A DNA stretch of 64,000 nucleotides. It comes from DAOUKH01 sp965207995. GTDB taxonomy: Bacteria; Chloroflexota; Dehalococcoidia; SHYB01. Made by a program: the position numbers and the translations under genes. Shown here in pieces: positions 53,853 to 63,200 of the stretch. The notes below the pieces were generated by a model. That model did no database searches and was not told the DNA's origin. It saw only the letters and a program-made list of their open reading frames with translations. How positions within the stretch are numbered: position 1 is the first letter of the stretch; each line of letters starts with the position of its first letter. The DNA is taken from assembly GCA_965207995.1 (NCBI GenBank), contig OZ242299.1:1302001-1366000 (forward strand), given 5' to 3'.

Positions 53853-53929
53853 GCCAACGTAGCTCAGCTGGTCAGAGCGGGCGCTTCATAAGCGCTAGGT
53901 CGCAGGTTCAAGTCCTGCCGTTGGCACCA
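53853..53929 (+). tRNA. tRNA-Met (CAT), elongator type
   Basis: A 77-base cloverleaf: acceptor stem GCCAACG with CGTTGGC, D-arm GCTC...GAGC, anticodon loop TTCATAA with anticodon CAT, T-loop TTCAAGT and encoded CCA end. The paired first base (G1-C72) and the anticodon stem without three G-C pairs rule out initiator tRNA. A tRNA-Ile with modified CAT anticodon cannot be fully excluded. Confidence 0.93.
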
Positions 53930-53948
53930 CAAATGCGTTACTTCATAC

Positions 53949-54025
53949 GGGCGCTTAGCTCAGCCGGTTAGAGCGCATCCTTCACACGGATGAGGTCAGT
54001 GGTTCGAGTCCACTAGCGCCCACCA
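53949..54025 (+). tRNA. tRNA-Val (CAC)
   Basis: A 77-base cloverleaf: acceptor stem GGGCGCT with AGCGCCC, anticodon loop TTCACAC with anticodon CAC (Val, GTG codons), T-loop TTCGAGT, encoded CCA. It starts 19 bases after tRNA-Met. Confidence 0.94.
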
Positions 54026-54085
54026 GGCTTGAAGGTTTGGGAAGAGGGTCTTGGCAACTCGGTATGCACGACACGGAGGTCGGAA

Positions 54086-54307
54086 ATGATCAGGCAAATG
54101 ACCGCGATCATCGAGCGTGAAGGCGATTCCTATGTCGCGCTGTGCCCCGAATTGGACATTGCAAGTCAAGGCGCTAGCGTGTCGGAGGCTCGCTCCAACC
54201 TAAAGGAAGCGCTGGAACTCTTCTACGAGACTGCTTCCGCTAACGAAATACAACGGCGGCTTCATGATGAAATCTATGTAACGCACGTCGAGGTAGCGGT
54301 TGGCTAG
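54086..54307 (+). CDS. hicB: HicB-type antitoxin
   Basis: A 73-residue protein with the HicB N-terminal partial RNase H fold: MTAIIEREGDSYVALCPELDIASQGASVSEARSNLKEALELF. It lacks a C-terminal DNA-binding domain, as in short HicB forms. The ATG at 54086 has GGAGGT 5 bases before. It overlaps hicA by 8 bases and lies directly after tRNA-Val. Confidence 0.88.
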   Translation: MIRQMTAIIEREGDSYVALCPELDIASQGASVSEARSNLKEALELFYETASANEIQRRLHDEIYVTHVEVAVG

Positions 54308-54518
54308 ACTTCGCGTGCTATCGGGCAGAGAGGTTTGTGCGATTCTCGCAGCGCAAGGATTCTCCGAGGTACGTCGAAGAGGCAGCCACATTGTGATGCA
54401 AAGGGCCGAAGGCGGCGACACGACGACCGTGCCGGTGCCGGATCACAGGGAACTCCACACTGGAACGCTACTGTCGATTATCCGGCAATCGGGTCTGGCC
54501 CGGACGTTCTTTGAATGA
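54300..54518 (+). CDS. hicA: HicA-type mRNA interferase toxin
   Basis: A 72-residue protein of the YcfA/HicA family: LSGREVCAILAAQGFSEVRRRGSHIVMQR with the catalytic His in RRGSHIVM near residue 30 and VPVPDHRELHTGTLLSIIRQSGL later. Start is probably TTG 54300, which overlaps the hicB stop. HicA cuts mRNA and is blocked by HicB. The gene order hicB-hicA is the reverse of the most common one but well known. Confidence 0.88.
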   Translation: MARLRVLSGREVCAILAAQGFSEVRRRGSHIVMQRAEGGDTTTVPVPDHRELHTGTLLSIIRQSGLARTFFE

Positions 54519-54647
54519 GCGGCCCTTGGGAATCATGCGAACGCTCTGTGTGCATTTTGAATATCAGTCATTTGCCTGAGAACGTGCGGGCCACAACCCG
54601 ACCAGCAATCAGAGCACCCGGCACACGGATGACTGATGAGGTTGGAC

Positions 54648-54965
54648 ATGAGCATGAGCAACGGAATGAGGCCGGTGCACCCCGGAGAGATACTGGGTGA
54701 GGAGCTCGAAGAGCTTGGGTTGTCGGCTAACGCGCTAGCCAAGGCTCTGGACGTACCCACGAACCGGGTCACGGCAATTCTGAAGGGGCAGCGGGGCGTG
54801 ACAGCCGATACGGCTCTGCGCCTTGCCCGGTACTTCGGCACCACGCCCCAACTGTGGCAGAACCTTCAGAAGGCATTCGAGCTGCGCGTGGCGGAAATCG
54901 AATCGGGCCCGCAGATCGCAGAGCGCGTACAGCGACGAGAAGCGACCCCGGTGAGTGGCGGATGA
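54648..54965 (+). CDS. HigA-family antitoxin, orphan
   Basis: A 105-residue XRE-type helix-turn-helix protein: MRPVHPGEILGEELEELGLSANALAKALDVPTNRVTAILKGQRGVTADTALRLARYFG, then the HigA mark PQLWQNLQKAFELRVAE. ATG 54648 follows GAGGTTGG; ATG 54636 is the alternative. HigB toxin is normally encoded just upstream, but the gap to hicA is only 129 bases and has no HigB-like frame. It is thus an orphan antitoxin or a regulator. Confidence 0.85.
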   Translation: MSMSNGMRPVHPGEILGEELEELGLSANALAKALDVPTNRVTAILKGQRGVTADTALRLARYFGTTPQLWQNLQKAFELRVAEIESGPQIAERVQRREATPVSGG

Positions 54966-55033
54966 GGCGACAACTAGCCGCCGCGAAGCAGTAAGATGTG
55001 CGTCGTAGAGCTAACTCTGCAAGAGGAGAACGG

Positions 55034-55351
55034 ATGAGAGACGCAGAATCCCCTGCGAACGCTCAGGGACGGGAGACGGCCGCGTTGCCACGCCGGCCAC
55101 GAGAAGAGACGGCCCGTCTTGGCGACGAGATATACGAGCGGGACATTCGTTCGCAGGTCGAGGCGGACCACCGAGGCGAGGTCGTCGCCATCGACGTTGA
55201 GAGCGGCAGCTGGGCTATTGGCGACAACGTCATTGCCGCGACGGACCAACTGCGGGCGCAGCGGCCTGACGCTATTGACGTCTGGCTGCTCCGGGTCGGA
55301 TACCGGGCGCTGCATCATTTCGGAGGTCGATCCCTGCGGAGAGCCGAGTGA
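55034..55351 (+). CDS. Hypothetical protein paired with a retropepsin-like protein
   Basis: A 105-residue protein with a polar, likely disordered N-terminal third (Ala/Arg/Glu-rich) and a compact second part DEIYERDIRSQVEADHRGEVVAIDVESGSWAIGDNVIAATDQL. AAGAGGAGAAC precedes the ATG. The GTGA overlap with the next gene shows coupled translation. Pairs of this type with a clan-AA protease-like protein are common in Cyanobacteria and Chloroflexota and look toxin-antitoxin-like, but the function is not known to me. Confidence 0.72.
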   Translation: MRDAESPANAQGRETAALPRRPREETARLGDEIYERDIRSQVEADHRGEVVAIDVESGSWAIGDNVIAATDQLRAQRPDAIDVWLLRVGYRALHHFGGRSLRRAE

Positions 55352-55719
55352 TAGAGGGCGTGGTGAACGCCGCCTATGAGCCTGTGGTAACCGTTGTCGT
55401 ACAAGGCCAAGCGGGGCGGACAAGGGAAATCGAGGCCGTGGTAGACACCGGATTCACCGGATTCCTGACTGTGCCTCCGTCGTTGGCGACGGAATTGGAA
55501 TTGGACTTTCGTGGCACGAGCCGGGCAACCCTGGCCGACGGCAGCGAAGTAACGCTTCCTTCCTACGGTGTTGCCGTGCTGTGGGAGGGTCAGCCGAGGT
55601 ATGTAGAGGCAGACGCCGCCGACGCCACACCCCTGGTGGGTATGCGGATGCTCGACGGGCACGACCTGAACATCGAGGTCGAGCGCGGGGGCCGCGTTGT
55701 GATAGAGGCTAGGACGTAG
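55348..55719 (+). CDS. Retropepsin-like (clan AA) aspartic protease family protein
   Basis: A 123-residue protein starting at GTG 55348. The aspartic protease motif AVVDTGFTGFLTVP near residue 30 (catalytic Asp-Thr-Gly) is followed by ATLADGSEVTLPSYGVAVLWEG and PLVGMRMLDGHDLNIEVERGG, the order of single-domain bacterial retropepsin-like proteins. Such proteins would act as dimers. It forms a coupled pair with the upstream gene. Confidence 0.82.
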   Translation: MIEGVVNAAYEPVVTVVVQGQAGRTREIEAVVDTGFTGFLTVPPSLATELELDFRGTSRATLADGSEVTLPSYGVAVLWEGQPRYVEADAADATPLVGMRMLDGHDLNIEVERGGRVVIEART

Positions 55720-55860
55720 GGGAAGGTGGGCGCCGTTTCTGCCGGCGTCAAATGGGGCCCTGACATGGCCAACGTACTTGCCGCAGCGCTGCGAGTCATC
55801 CGGGCGGGAAGTGCGGCGCCGCGGCGACAAGCGGCCCTCCGAGGCGAGGGAGGATGAGCG
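55720..55860. other. Intergenic gap before the amidase gene
   Basis: A 141-base gap. A 30-residue frame starting at 55764 ends at the ribosome site of the amidase gene; nothing supports it as a gene. Confidence 0.3.
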
Positions 55861-57273
55861 ATGGCCCAAGCCGGGCCGGGCTACGACCCGCGGACCTACG
55901 AGCCTCTGACGTTCCACGACGCCGCTCGGCGGTTTGAGAGCGGCGAGGATAGTCCACGCGACTTCCTTGAACGCTGCCTGGCGACGATCGCTGAGCGCGA
56001 GCCGGTCGTCCAGGCGTTCGCGCACCTGAACCCGGACTTGGCCCGCGCCGCGGCGGACGCGAGCACGGCGCGCTGGGCCGGGGGCGAGCCGCTTTCCCCG
56101 ATCGATGGCATGCCGGTCGGGATCAAGGACCTCCTCGAGACGAAGGATATGCCGACCGAATACGGTTGCCAGGCGTTCCGCGGGAACTTCCCCAAGCGGG
56201 ACAACCCGGCCGTCTGGGCCCTGCGGCAGGCGGGTGCGGTGGTGCTAGGAAAGACGGTCACGGCCGAGCTCGGGGGCTGGCACCCCGGACCAACGACCAA
56301 CCCGTTCGATCCGCGGCGCACGCCCGGGGGTTCCTCGTCCGGTTCGGCCGCGGCGGTCGCGGCGCGCATGCTTCCGGCGGCGCTTGGCTCCCAGGTGGCC
56401 GGTTCGATCATCAGGCCTGCCGGCTTCTGCGGGAACGTCGCCCTCAAGCCGACGCAGGGCGGCATCAACCGCGGCGAGCGGCAGGCGACCAGCATGAGCA
56501 CCCACGGCGTCCATGCAGGCTGCGTCGAGGATATGTGGCAGGTCGCCATCGAAATCGCGCGTCGCGTCGGAGGCGATCGCGGGTGGCCCGGATTGAACGG
56601 CCCTTCGACCACCCCCGCGCCACGCAAGCCCGAGCGGCTGATCGTCCTGGAGACCCAGGGGTGGCATGATTTGGACGAATTCAGCAAGACGGGCTTCTCG
56701 TCGGTCCTCGGTCAGTTGCGCGAGCTTGGCGTCCAGTTGCTGGGTCGGCGGGACAACCCCTTGGTCGAGTCGCTGGAGCGGGCCATCGGCGATGCGCGCG
56801 ACGTGTGCAACGCGATCACGGGCTGGGAGAACCGCTGGGCGACGCGGAACCTGGTCGATCAGCACCCGGACGGCGTCAGCGAGCGGGCAAAGGCCGTCCT
56901 TGCCCAGGCGGAGGCCATGTCGGTCGACGACTATCGGGCGGCGCTGCTCGCCCGCCGGGCCGCGCAGGACGCGCACGCGGCCCTAGGAGGGTCTGCCGAT
57001 GCGATCATCACGCTCTCGTGCCCCGGCCCTGCTCACCTTTGGCCCGGCGATGAGCCGGGCGCTCCGCTTCTTCCGCTCCCGACGGGCGATCCGGTGTTCA
57101 ACTTCCCAAGCTCGATGTTGTTCGCCCCGGCCGTGGGGATGCCGCTGATGAGCGTCGGCGGTATGCCCGTCGGCGTACAGGTCTTCGGCCAGCCGCACCA
57201 GGATGCCGAGATGGCGGCCATCGCGCGCTGGGTGCTCGGAGCCGTGGCGCCGGTCATCGTCGACAATTGTTGA
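55861..57273 (+). CDS. Amidase signature family hydrolase
   Basis: This 470-residue protein is an amidase of the Ser-cisSer-Lys type. The Lys is in MPVGIKDLLETKDMPTEYG near residue 84, the Gly/Ser-rich signature is RRTPGGSSSGSAAAVAARMLPAALGSQ near residue 152, and the nucleophilic Ser lies in VAGSIIRPAGFCG near residue 183. Here AGSIIRP replaces the commoner GGSIRxP. C-terminal MPLMSVGGMPVGVQVFGQP is also typical. It may hydrolyse small carboxamides. GGGAGGATG precedes the ATG. Confidence 0.92.
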   Translation: MAQAGPGYDPRTYEPLTFHDAARRFESGEDSPRDFLERCLATIAEREPVVQAFAHLNPDLARAAADASTARWAGGEPLSPIDGMPVGIKDLLETKDMPTEYGCQAFRGNFPKRDNPAVWALRQAGAVVLGKTVTAELGGWHPGPTTNPFDPRRTPGGSSSGSAAAVAARMLPAALGSQVAGSIIRPAGFCGNVALKPTQGGINRGERQATSMSTHGVHAGCVEDMWQVAIEIARRVGGDRGWPGLNGPSTTPAPRKPERLIVLETQGWHDLDEFSKTGFSSVLGQLRELGVQLLGRRDNPLVESLERAIGDARDVCNAITGWENRWATRNLVDQHPDGVSERAKAVLAQAEAMSVDDYRAALLARRAAQDAHAALGGSADAIITLSCPGPAHLWPGDEPGAPLLPLPTGDPVFNFPSSMLFAPAVGMPLMSVGGMPVGVQVFGQPHQDAEMAAIARWVLGAVAPVIVDNC

Positions 57274-57335
57274 CGAGTCACCCGGAAGAAGGAGCCACGG
57301 CCGGCAGGGATGGTTGCTATCGGAGGTCGTGATGT

Positions 57336-57803
57336 TCAGATGCAACCGGCTTCGCTCAGACGGTCGGCTATGTCCTCATCCATAGCATCAATTGCGGCCA
57401 ACACCTTGAGCTCGTATTCCGGATCTACACTCGACAATGCGGGGATGAGCCATGAACTCAATGGTCCCCCCGGTTCTGGTGGGGGAGCATCTTCCAAAGC
57501 TTGCTTGACAGCCTTCTGGTAGGCGATAACGGCGTTGTGAAAGTCGGCCACTTCCGGCGGCGGCCGCACCGCCTCAATCTCCTTGACGTTAGTGTCCATG
57601 GCGGCAAGAAACTCCTGTTTGGAGTTGTGCTCGTCAGGGTCAAACGTCTCGCTGCAGATCGCCATATACTCATCCAAGCCGGCAGGAGGAACAGCGGTGG
57701 CTGCAGGAACCGGGGCATCGGTTGGAGGAATAGGTGTGGCTGGAGGGGAACCATTGGTGCAGGCTACAAGGACGAGTATGGCTAGTGAGATCAATAGTCT
57801 CAT
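57336..57803 (-). CDS. Small putative lipoprotein
   Basis: This 155-residue protein has a lipoprotein signal (MRLLISLAILVLVACTNG, Cys near residue 15) and a Pro/Ala/Thr-rich linker, then a helical domain rich in acidic residues (EEVADFHNAVIAYQKAVKQAL-like pattern near residue 85). The start at 57803 is chosen because GAGGTG lies 5 bases before it; ATG 57815 is in the ribosome site itself. It follows the ankyrin lipoprotein by 15 bases, so they are co-transcribed. Not recognised at family level. Confidence 0.75.
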   Translation of the reverse strand: MRLLISLAILVLVACTNGSPPATPIPPTDAPVPAATAVPPAGLDEYMAICSETFDPDEHNSKQEFLAAMDTNVKEIEAVRPPPEVADFHNAVIAYQKAVKQALEDAPPPEPGGPLSSWLIPALSSVDPEYELKVLAAIDAMDEDIADRLSEAGCI

Positions 57804-57818
57804 TCGGCACCTCATAAT

Positions 57819-59420
57819 TCATTGCTTTGCGCCCGCTTCTTCCAGAATGCGCACGATTTCCGGGTTGTCTTTTACGATGGCCCAACGGAGCATAGGTACG
57901 CCCTGGGAAGCATCGGCGGCATTGACGTCCGCACCGGCCTCGACCAGCAGCCGAACGATCTCCGGGCTTTCTTCTAGAATGGCCCAATAGAGCATCGGAT
58001 TGCCTCGTTCATCGGTAGCATTGACGTCCGCACCGGCCTCGACCAGCAGCCGAACGATCTCCGGGCTTTCTTCTAGAATGGCCGAATAGAGGACCGAGTA
58101 GCCCTGATCATCGGTCGCATTGACGTCCGCGCCCGCCTCAACAAGAATCTTCACTAGTTCCACGGGATTGTCACCCGCAGTGATCGCCGTCAGCAGCATT
58201 GGTGTGCCATTGTCATCGGTCGCATTTGCGTCCGCGCCGGCGTCCACCAGTACCTGCACGACTTCCGGGGCGCCAACCAGGATGGCCCAATAAAGCATTG
58301 GCCGACCATCATCATCGGTTGCGTTTACGTCGGCGCTCAGTTCTGTTATGACACACTGAACCGCTGCTGCTTGGAGAGTTGCGATTGCCGCGTGCAGGCT
58401 ATCCCACCCCCCGCACGATTTCTCAGTAGTGGCGCTGTCATGCGGCCCGACACCGGCTGCGTTGATAGCCGACACGCGGTAGTAGCGGGCGGCGGCTCCT
58501 TCCAGGCCGGTATGGGTATAGCTGGTGTCATCAGACGCTGTGTCAGCGACCAGAACTTCCCAGTTGGAGCCGTCCTCGGAAACCTCGATACGGTATCCGA
58601 GGACAGGCGACCCACCATCTTCCGACGGCGCCCGCCAGGACAGATCGATGTCCGTCTCTCTGGGAATCGCCGTTAGGCCCCCCGGACTGCCGGGCGGTCT
58701 CGCTCGGTCCGCCGCGGACTTCAGAATCTCGATGATCTCGGCGTTGCCTCCTTCGACCGCTATCTCCATAGCTGACTGCCCGAAGTCAGACTTCGCGGCA
58801 ATGTCGGCTCCGGCGTCGACCAGAATCCGTATGATCTCAAGGTTGCCCGACTTAACAGCCATCCCAAGAATCGTGTCTTCTCCGCCCACAGAGAGCCGTC
58901 CGGATACAATTTCGTTGACGTCGGCGCCGGCATTCGCCAGCATCCGGACGACCTCTGTCTTGTCAAAGGTGATCGCGATGTCGAGTGATGTGCGACCGGC
59001 TATGTCGGTTGCGTTGGGGTCCGCTCCCGCCTCGAGCAGTATCCTTACGATTTCGTCATTGCTCCTCACGATGGCAAAGGGGAGGACGTTGCCGACAGGT
59101 CCTGTCGCGGTTACATCTACTCCCGTCTGGAGTAGCTGCTGCACGCGCTCTGCGTCGCCGCTGACGATTGCGCCCTCCAGGTCGGCGTATCGCACCTCGG
59201 GCAGCGGGGTGGCGGATGTTGAAGCAACGGTTGCGGCGGCGGTCGGCTTGGAGGCGTCCGCTTCGAGTACCGGGGTGGCGGTGGCGGTAGGTGGCTGAGT
59301 GGCGGCTTCCGCCGGTGTTTGTGGAGGAGGAGGCGTACTACCGTTTGGCTCCGGCGACTGCCCGCAGGCCGTGACGGCCAGCGACAAGACCACCGCGAAG
59401 AAGAAAGCAGGAATTCTCAC
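57819..59420 (-). CDS. Ankyrin-repeat lipoprotein with central fibronectin III domain
   Basis: This 533-residue protein has a lipoprotein signal (FFFAVVLSLAVTACGQ, Cys near residue 19) and a Thr/Ala/Pro-rich linker, then about five ankyrin repeats (EIVRILLEAGADPNATDIAGRTSLDIAI type, residues about 80-235), a fibronectin type III domain (about 245-330, LSWRAPSEDGGSPVLGYRIEVSEDG), then about five more ankyrin repeats to the end. Two units near the C-terminus are nearly identical as DNA (about 57918-57983 and 58018-58083), a recent duplication. Start is GTG 59420; a longer frame reaches 59486. Ankyrin and FN3 domains outside the cell suggest protein binding, perhaps to host or neighbour cells. 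Confidence 0.88.
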   Translation of the reverse strand: MRIPAFFFAVVLSLAVTACGQSPEPNGSTPPPPQTPAEAATQPPTATATPVLEADASKPTAAATVASTSATPLPEVRYADLEGAIVSGDAERVQQLLQTGVDVTATGPVGNVLPFAIVRSNDEIVRILLEAGADPNATDIAGRTSLDIAITFDKTEVVRMLANAGADVNEIVSGRLSVGGEDTILGMAVKSGNLEIIRILVDAGADIAAKSDFGQSAMEIAVEGGNAEIIEILKSAADRARPPGSPGGLTAIPRETDIDLSWRAPSEDGGSPVLGYRIEVSEDGSNWEVLVADTASDDTSYTHTGLEGAAARYYRVSAINAAGVGPHDSATTEKSCGGWDSLHAAIATLQAAAVQCVITELSADVNATDDDGRPMLYWAILVGAPEVVQVLVDAGADANATDDNGTPMLLTAITAGDNPVELVKILVEAGADVNATDDQGYSVLYSAILEESPEIVRLLVEAGADVNATDERGNPMLYWAILEESPEIVRLLVEAGADVNAADASQGVPMLRWAIVKDNPEIVRILEEAGAKQ

Positions 59421-59504
59421 GGTACCCTGCAGTAGGTTCGGCTCAACCACCGTGTGGTGGCTGACCGGGCGGCATGGGCGTCTCACATCCCCACGTGCGC
59501 CCGA

Positions 59505-60236
59505 TCAGCGGCAGCCGGCGCCCATCTGCCGGCAGATACTTCGCACGAGGTCCGCAACTTCTTCCTCGGTCTGGGAGGACGTGCCGGCGTCTCCGGCTTC
59601 CGCGGGTTCGAGCACGACGGTGAGGCTTTTCGCCGGCGAGGCGTTGCCGCGAATGGTCACGGTCACGGTCGCGGGCTCATCGGGCGCCACGAAGGACGCA
59701 CCGGCTCCTTCCTCGCTGGTGAGCGTGGCGGTCACCTCGAAGCTCCCGACGTCGCTGCCGCTTGCGTAGCGGAGGCGCTCGTCGCCGGCGTCCGCCGGCG
59801 GGACGTAGGAGACTCTGACGTTGCCGAACCGTCTCTGATTTAGCTCCGCCTCGGTGACGGCGCCCTCACGCCACTCCTCGTTGGTGACGGTCAGGCGCTG
59901 ATGATTGAACGTGAAGGCGTGCTTGGTGAAGTCCAGGGGGACGCCATTCACCGTGACGGTGATGGAGGACGGGTCGATCCCGGCTGCGAGCAGGGCGTCG
60001 CCGAAGTCGAGGTTCACGACGGTCGAGATAATGGTGGCAGTGATCGGCTCGCCGTCCTCATTGGTGAGAGTGGCGACCCTGCTGGTGAGGTGGAACGTCG
60101 CACTCGGCGGGTCGTCGGCGTGTGCAACGCCCGGCGTGGCCCAGACCAGAGCCAGGGCGACGGCGAGGGCCAGGGCGGCGGCGAGGGCCAGTATCGACAC
60201 CGTTGCCTGTTCAGCGCTTCTCCGCAGGAAACTCAT
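59505..60236 (-). CDS. Secreted protein of unknown function
   Basis: This 243-residue protein has a signal peptide (FLRRSAEQATVSILALAAALALAVALALVWATPGVAHA, cut after AHA near residue 39). The mature part has beta-rich segments (TFHLTSRVATLTNEDGEPITATI, VTVNGVPLDFTKHAFTFNHQRLTV, VRVSYVPPADAGDERLRYASG) like those of the repeats in the neighbouring giant protein, and ends with Cys residues in SICRQMGAGCR. The start at 60236 has GGGAG upstream. It follows the giant protein by 52 bases and may be secreted with it. Confidence 0.78.
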   Translation of the reverse strand: MSFLRRSAEQATVSILALAAALALAVALALVWATPGVAHADDPPSATFHLTSRVATLTNEDGEPITATIISTVVNLDFGDALLAAGIDPSSITVTVNGVPLDFTKHAFTFNHQRLTVTNEEWREGAVTEAELNQRRFGNVRVSYVPPADAGDERLRYASGSDVGSFEVTATLTSEEGAGASFVAPDEPATVTVTIRGNASPAKSLTVVLEPAEAGDAGTSSQTEEEVADLVRSICRQMGAGCR

Positions 60237-60288
60237 GAGGCACTCCCAACTGGCCCGACGCCGGCGTCCCGTGGCCGACAACCCCGCG

Positions 60289-63200
60289 TCAGGAGCCCGG
60301 CCCGCCTTCGTCCGACAGTTGCCAGTCCACCTTGTGCTCGGAGTTGTGGGCCAGGCCGGTGTGGGACAGGTCTGCGTCGGTGTCCGAGGCCGACGACTCG
60401 ATGTCGCCCCCGTTGAGAGTCAGCGGGTTTAGCAGTACCGCGATGCCCTGGGTGGAGTAGTTGGGCTCCACCACCGTGTGGGTGAAGATGAGGGTGGCCG
60501 TGCCGCTGCCGCTCTCGTAGGCCGCTACCTTCTCACCCCAGTCCGCCGGGTCCATGTCAATCTTCAACTGCGGCGTTCCGGTAACGTCCACCTCCTCGCT
60601 GAAAGTGACGCTGATGCGGATCACGTCGCCAAGCCCGTAGGTGTCGTCGCTGCCCGGGTCTGACGTTATCGACACGCCGGTCACCGTCGGGGTCGACGGG
60701 CGCCAGTCCACCTTGTGCTTGGCGTTGTGCTTGAGGCCGGTGTGAGTCAGGTCGGCGTTGACGCCCGACGCCTGGATGGTCCCGCCGTTGAGTTCCAGGG
60801 TGTTCTTCAGCACGGCGATGCCCTTGGTGGAGATGTTCGGCTCGACCACCGTGTGGGTGAAGGTGAGCGTTGCCGTCCCGCTGCCGCTGGCGTAGCTGGC
60901 CCACTTCTCGCCCCACTCCGCCGGGTCCATGTCGATCTTCAGCCGCGGCGTTCCCGTAACCGTCACCGCCTCGCTGAAGGTCAGCGTGATGCTGATGGTC
61001 TCGCCCAGGGCGTAGGTGGAGTTGGCCTGGGGCGAGGAGGACACCTTCACTTTGGATACCGAAGCCGGTTCGCTCGGCTCCTCGTCGCTCCCGCTGCCCC
61101 CGTCTTCATCGCCGCCGCTGCTGCTGCCGGTGGCGCCGTCCTCGTCGCTGCTGGTGTCCGACTCCGTCTGCCAGTCAACCTTGTGGTTGGCGTCGTGGGG
61201 CTGGCCGGTGTGGGACAGGGCGGCGTGCTCGCCGTCCGACCGGATGGTCCCGCCGTTGAGCTCCAGGGTGTTCTCCAGCACCGCGATGCCCTGGGTGGAG
61301 ATGTTCGGCTCCACCACGGTGTGGGCGAAGGTGAGGGCGCTGGTGCCGCTACCGCTGGCGTAGCTGGCCCACTTCTCGCCCCATTCCGCCGGATCCATGT
61401 CTATCTTGATGCGGGGGGTGCCTCCCGAGGTGTCCACGTCCACCACCAACTGGTTGAAGGTCACCCGCACCTGGATGGTGTCGCCGATGCCGTAGGTCTT
61501 GTCCGCGCCCGGGTCCGAGACCACGTACACGCCGGTCACCGATACCGCCGGGACCTGCACCTGTTGCTGCGCGGTCAGTCCGCTGGCGTCCTCCGAATCG
61601 GACATCGTTGACGTGGTCGTCGGGGGCGGCGCCTTCAGGCTCACCGTGAGCATGTCGCCATTCCCAATGCCCCAGTTGACGGGGTGCCAGCGCGCGTTCT
61701 TGTTGCCGTTGGAACGGGTTGCGGTCGAGACAGCGAGCCCGTCATTACTTCCCACATACAGCGTCCAGGTCGTAGGGACCTCCTTGTCCAGCTCGAGTTC
61801 CATGAAGCCCAACGAGTCTGAAGCTACGCCGGCGGCGAGAATGTTGACCTGATACGTTGTGCCGCCCACTGTGAAATCGTCATCCGAAAGGGCGGTGTTG
61901 CACAGTGTGGATGACCCGGCCGCGGCCCGGCAACCGTTGCCACTCTGCCCCGAAGGTCCCGCCGTCAGCGTTGCCGTCCAGAACGCCGTGTCGTTGGTCA
62001 CCCCCTGATCGGTGAAGGTCAAGACGGGGGCGCCGTTGCCGCCCTGCAGCGGATTGGTGGAGGGCCTTGTGTAGCGCACCTTGACCGTGTTGCCGTATGC
62101 CACCGCCGAGGCCAGGGTCAGCGTCACCTTTGCGCCGGAGATGGCGACGCCGTTTTCGGTCGCCACGTTGCGCCGGGCGTCGTTCACGGTGACGTAGAAG
62201 TCGCCGGGCGCCGGTTCTGATGTCGTGTCCAGGGACTGGTCGAAGGTCAGGGTCAGCGTCGTCCCGTCCACCGTCGCGCTCTGGAACACGACCTTCGGGG
62301 AGTTGTTGGCCACCGCCCGGTCAGTGAAGGTACCTACGGCGATGCCCGACGACACTCCCTTCAGCGGCATGGCCGTCGGCCTGGTGTAGCCCACCTTGAC
62401 CGTGTCGACTGCGCTCACTTGCGAGGCAAGCGTCAGCGTCACCGTCGAGCCGGAGATATCGACGCCGTCGGAGGCGACATCGCGCCCGGCGTTGTTCACG
62501 GTGACGGTGAATGCCGACGGCGCCGGCTCCGAGGCCGTGTCCAGGTTCTCGCTGAAGGTCATCGTCAGCGTAGTCCCTTCCACCGCCGCGCTCTGGAGCG
62601 TCGGCGCTGGCCCCGTCAGCCGCAACGAGACCTGCTGGCCCGCCGCCCTCCAGACCCCACCGCTGTTCCAGACATGACGGTGGACGCCACCATTTTCCGA
62701 ATGTTGCGCGTTGGCGACAAGGTATTGACGATTGTCGACATGCATCGTCCATGCAGAGGGTATTGCCCGGTTCATGACGACCGTGAATGAATCCTGATTT
62801 TCGATGATCCCAAAGACCTGATAACTTGCGCCTGCGGCTGTGAACGAGTCTTCCGTAAGGGCGCTGCTGCACGATGTCGCCCGCTCTGTATAGCATCCGG
62901 TCCATGGAGTTCCGGACACGCTCTCCAAGGTCCCCTGGCTGACCGTCAGGGTGGCGGACCAGATGTTTATCTGCGTGTTGTTGGTCACCGACTGGTCGGT
63001 GAAGCCCTCCACGTCGATGCCGTTGGCGGCAGTCCGCAGCGGGTTGACGGTCGGCTTGGTGTAACGCGCCGTAACCTTCGTGCCGGGGTCCACCGCCGCG
63101 GTCAGCGTCAGCGTAACCGTCTGGCCGGACACGGCGACGCCGCCGGCCGCAACGCTGCGCCGCACCCCGTTCTCCGTGACGGTGAAGGCCGACGGCGCCG

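Noticed and set aside
53853..53929. Initiator tRNA-fMet
   Set aside because: Position 1 is paired (G1-C72) and the anticodon stem lacks the three G-C pairs of initiator tRNAs.
54518..54647. HigB toxin gene expected upstream of the HigA-like gene
   Set aside because: The gap is about 130 bases and the only small frame (54515-54700) has no HigB-like features.
55764..55857. A 30-residue frame before the amidase gene
   Set aside because: No ribosome site, no family, and it ends in the amidase ribosome site.
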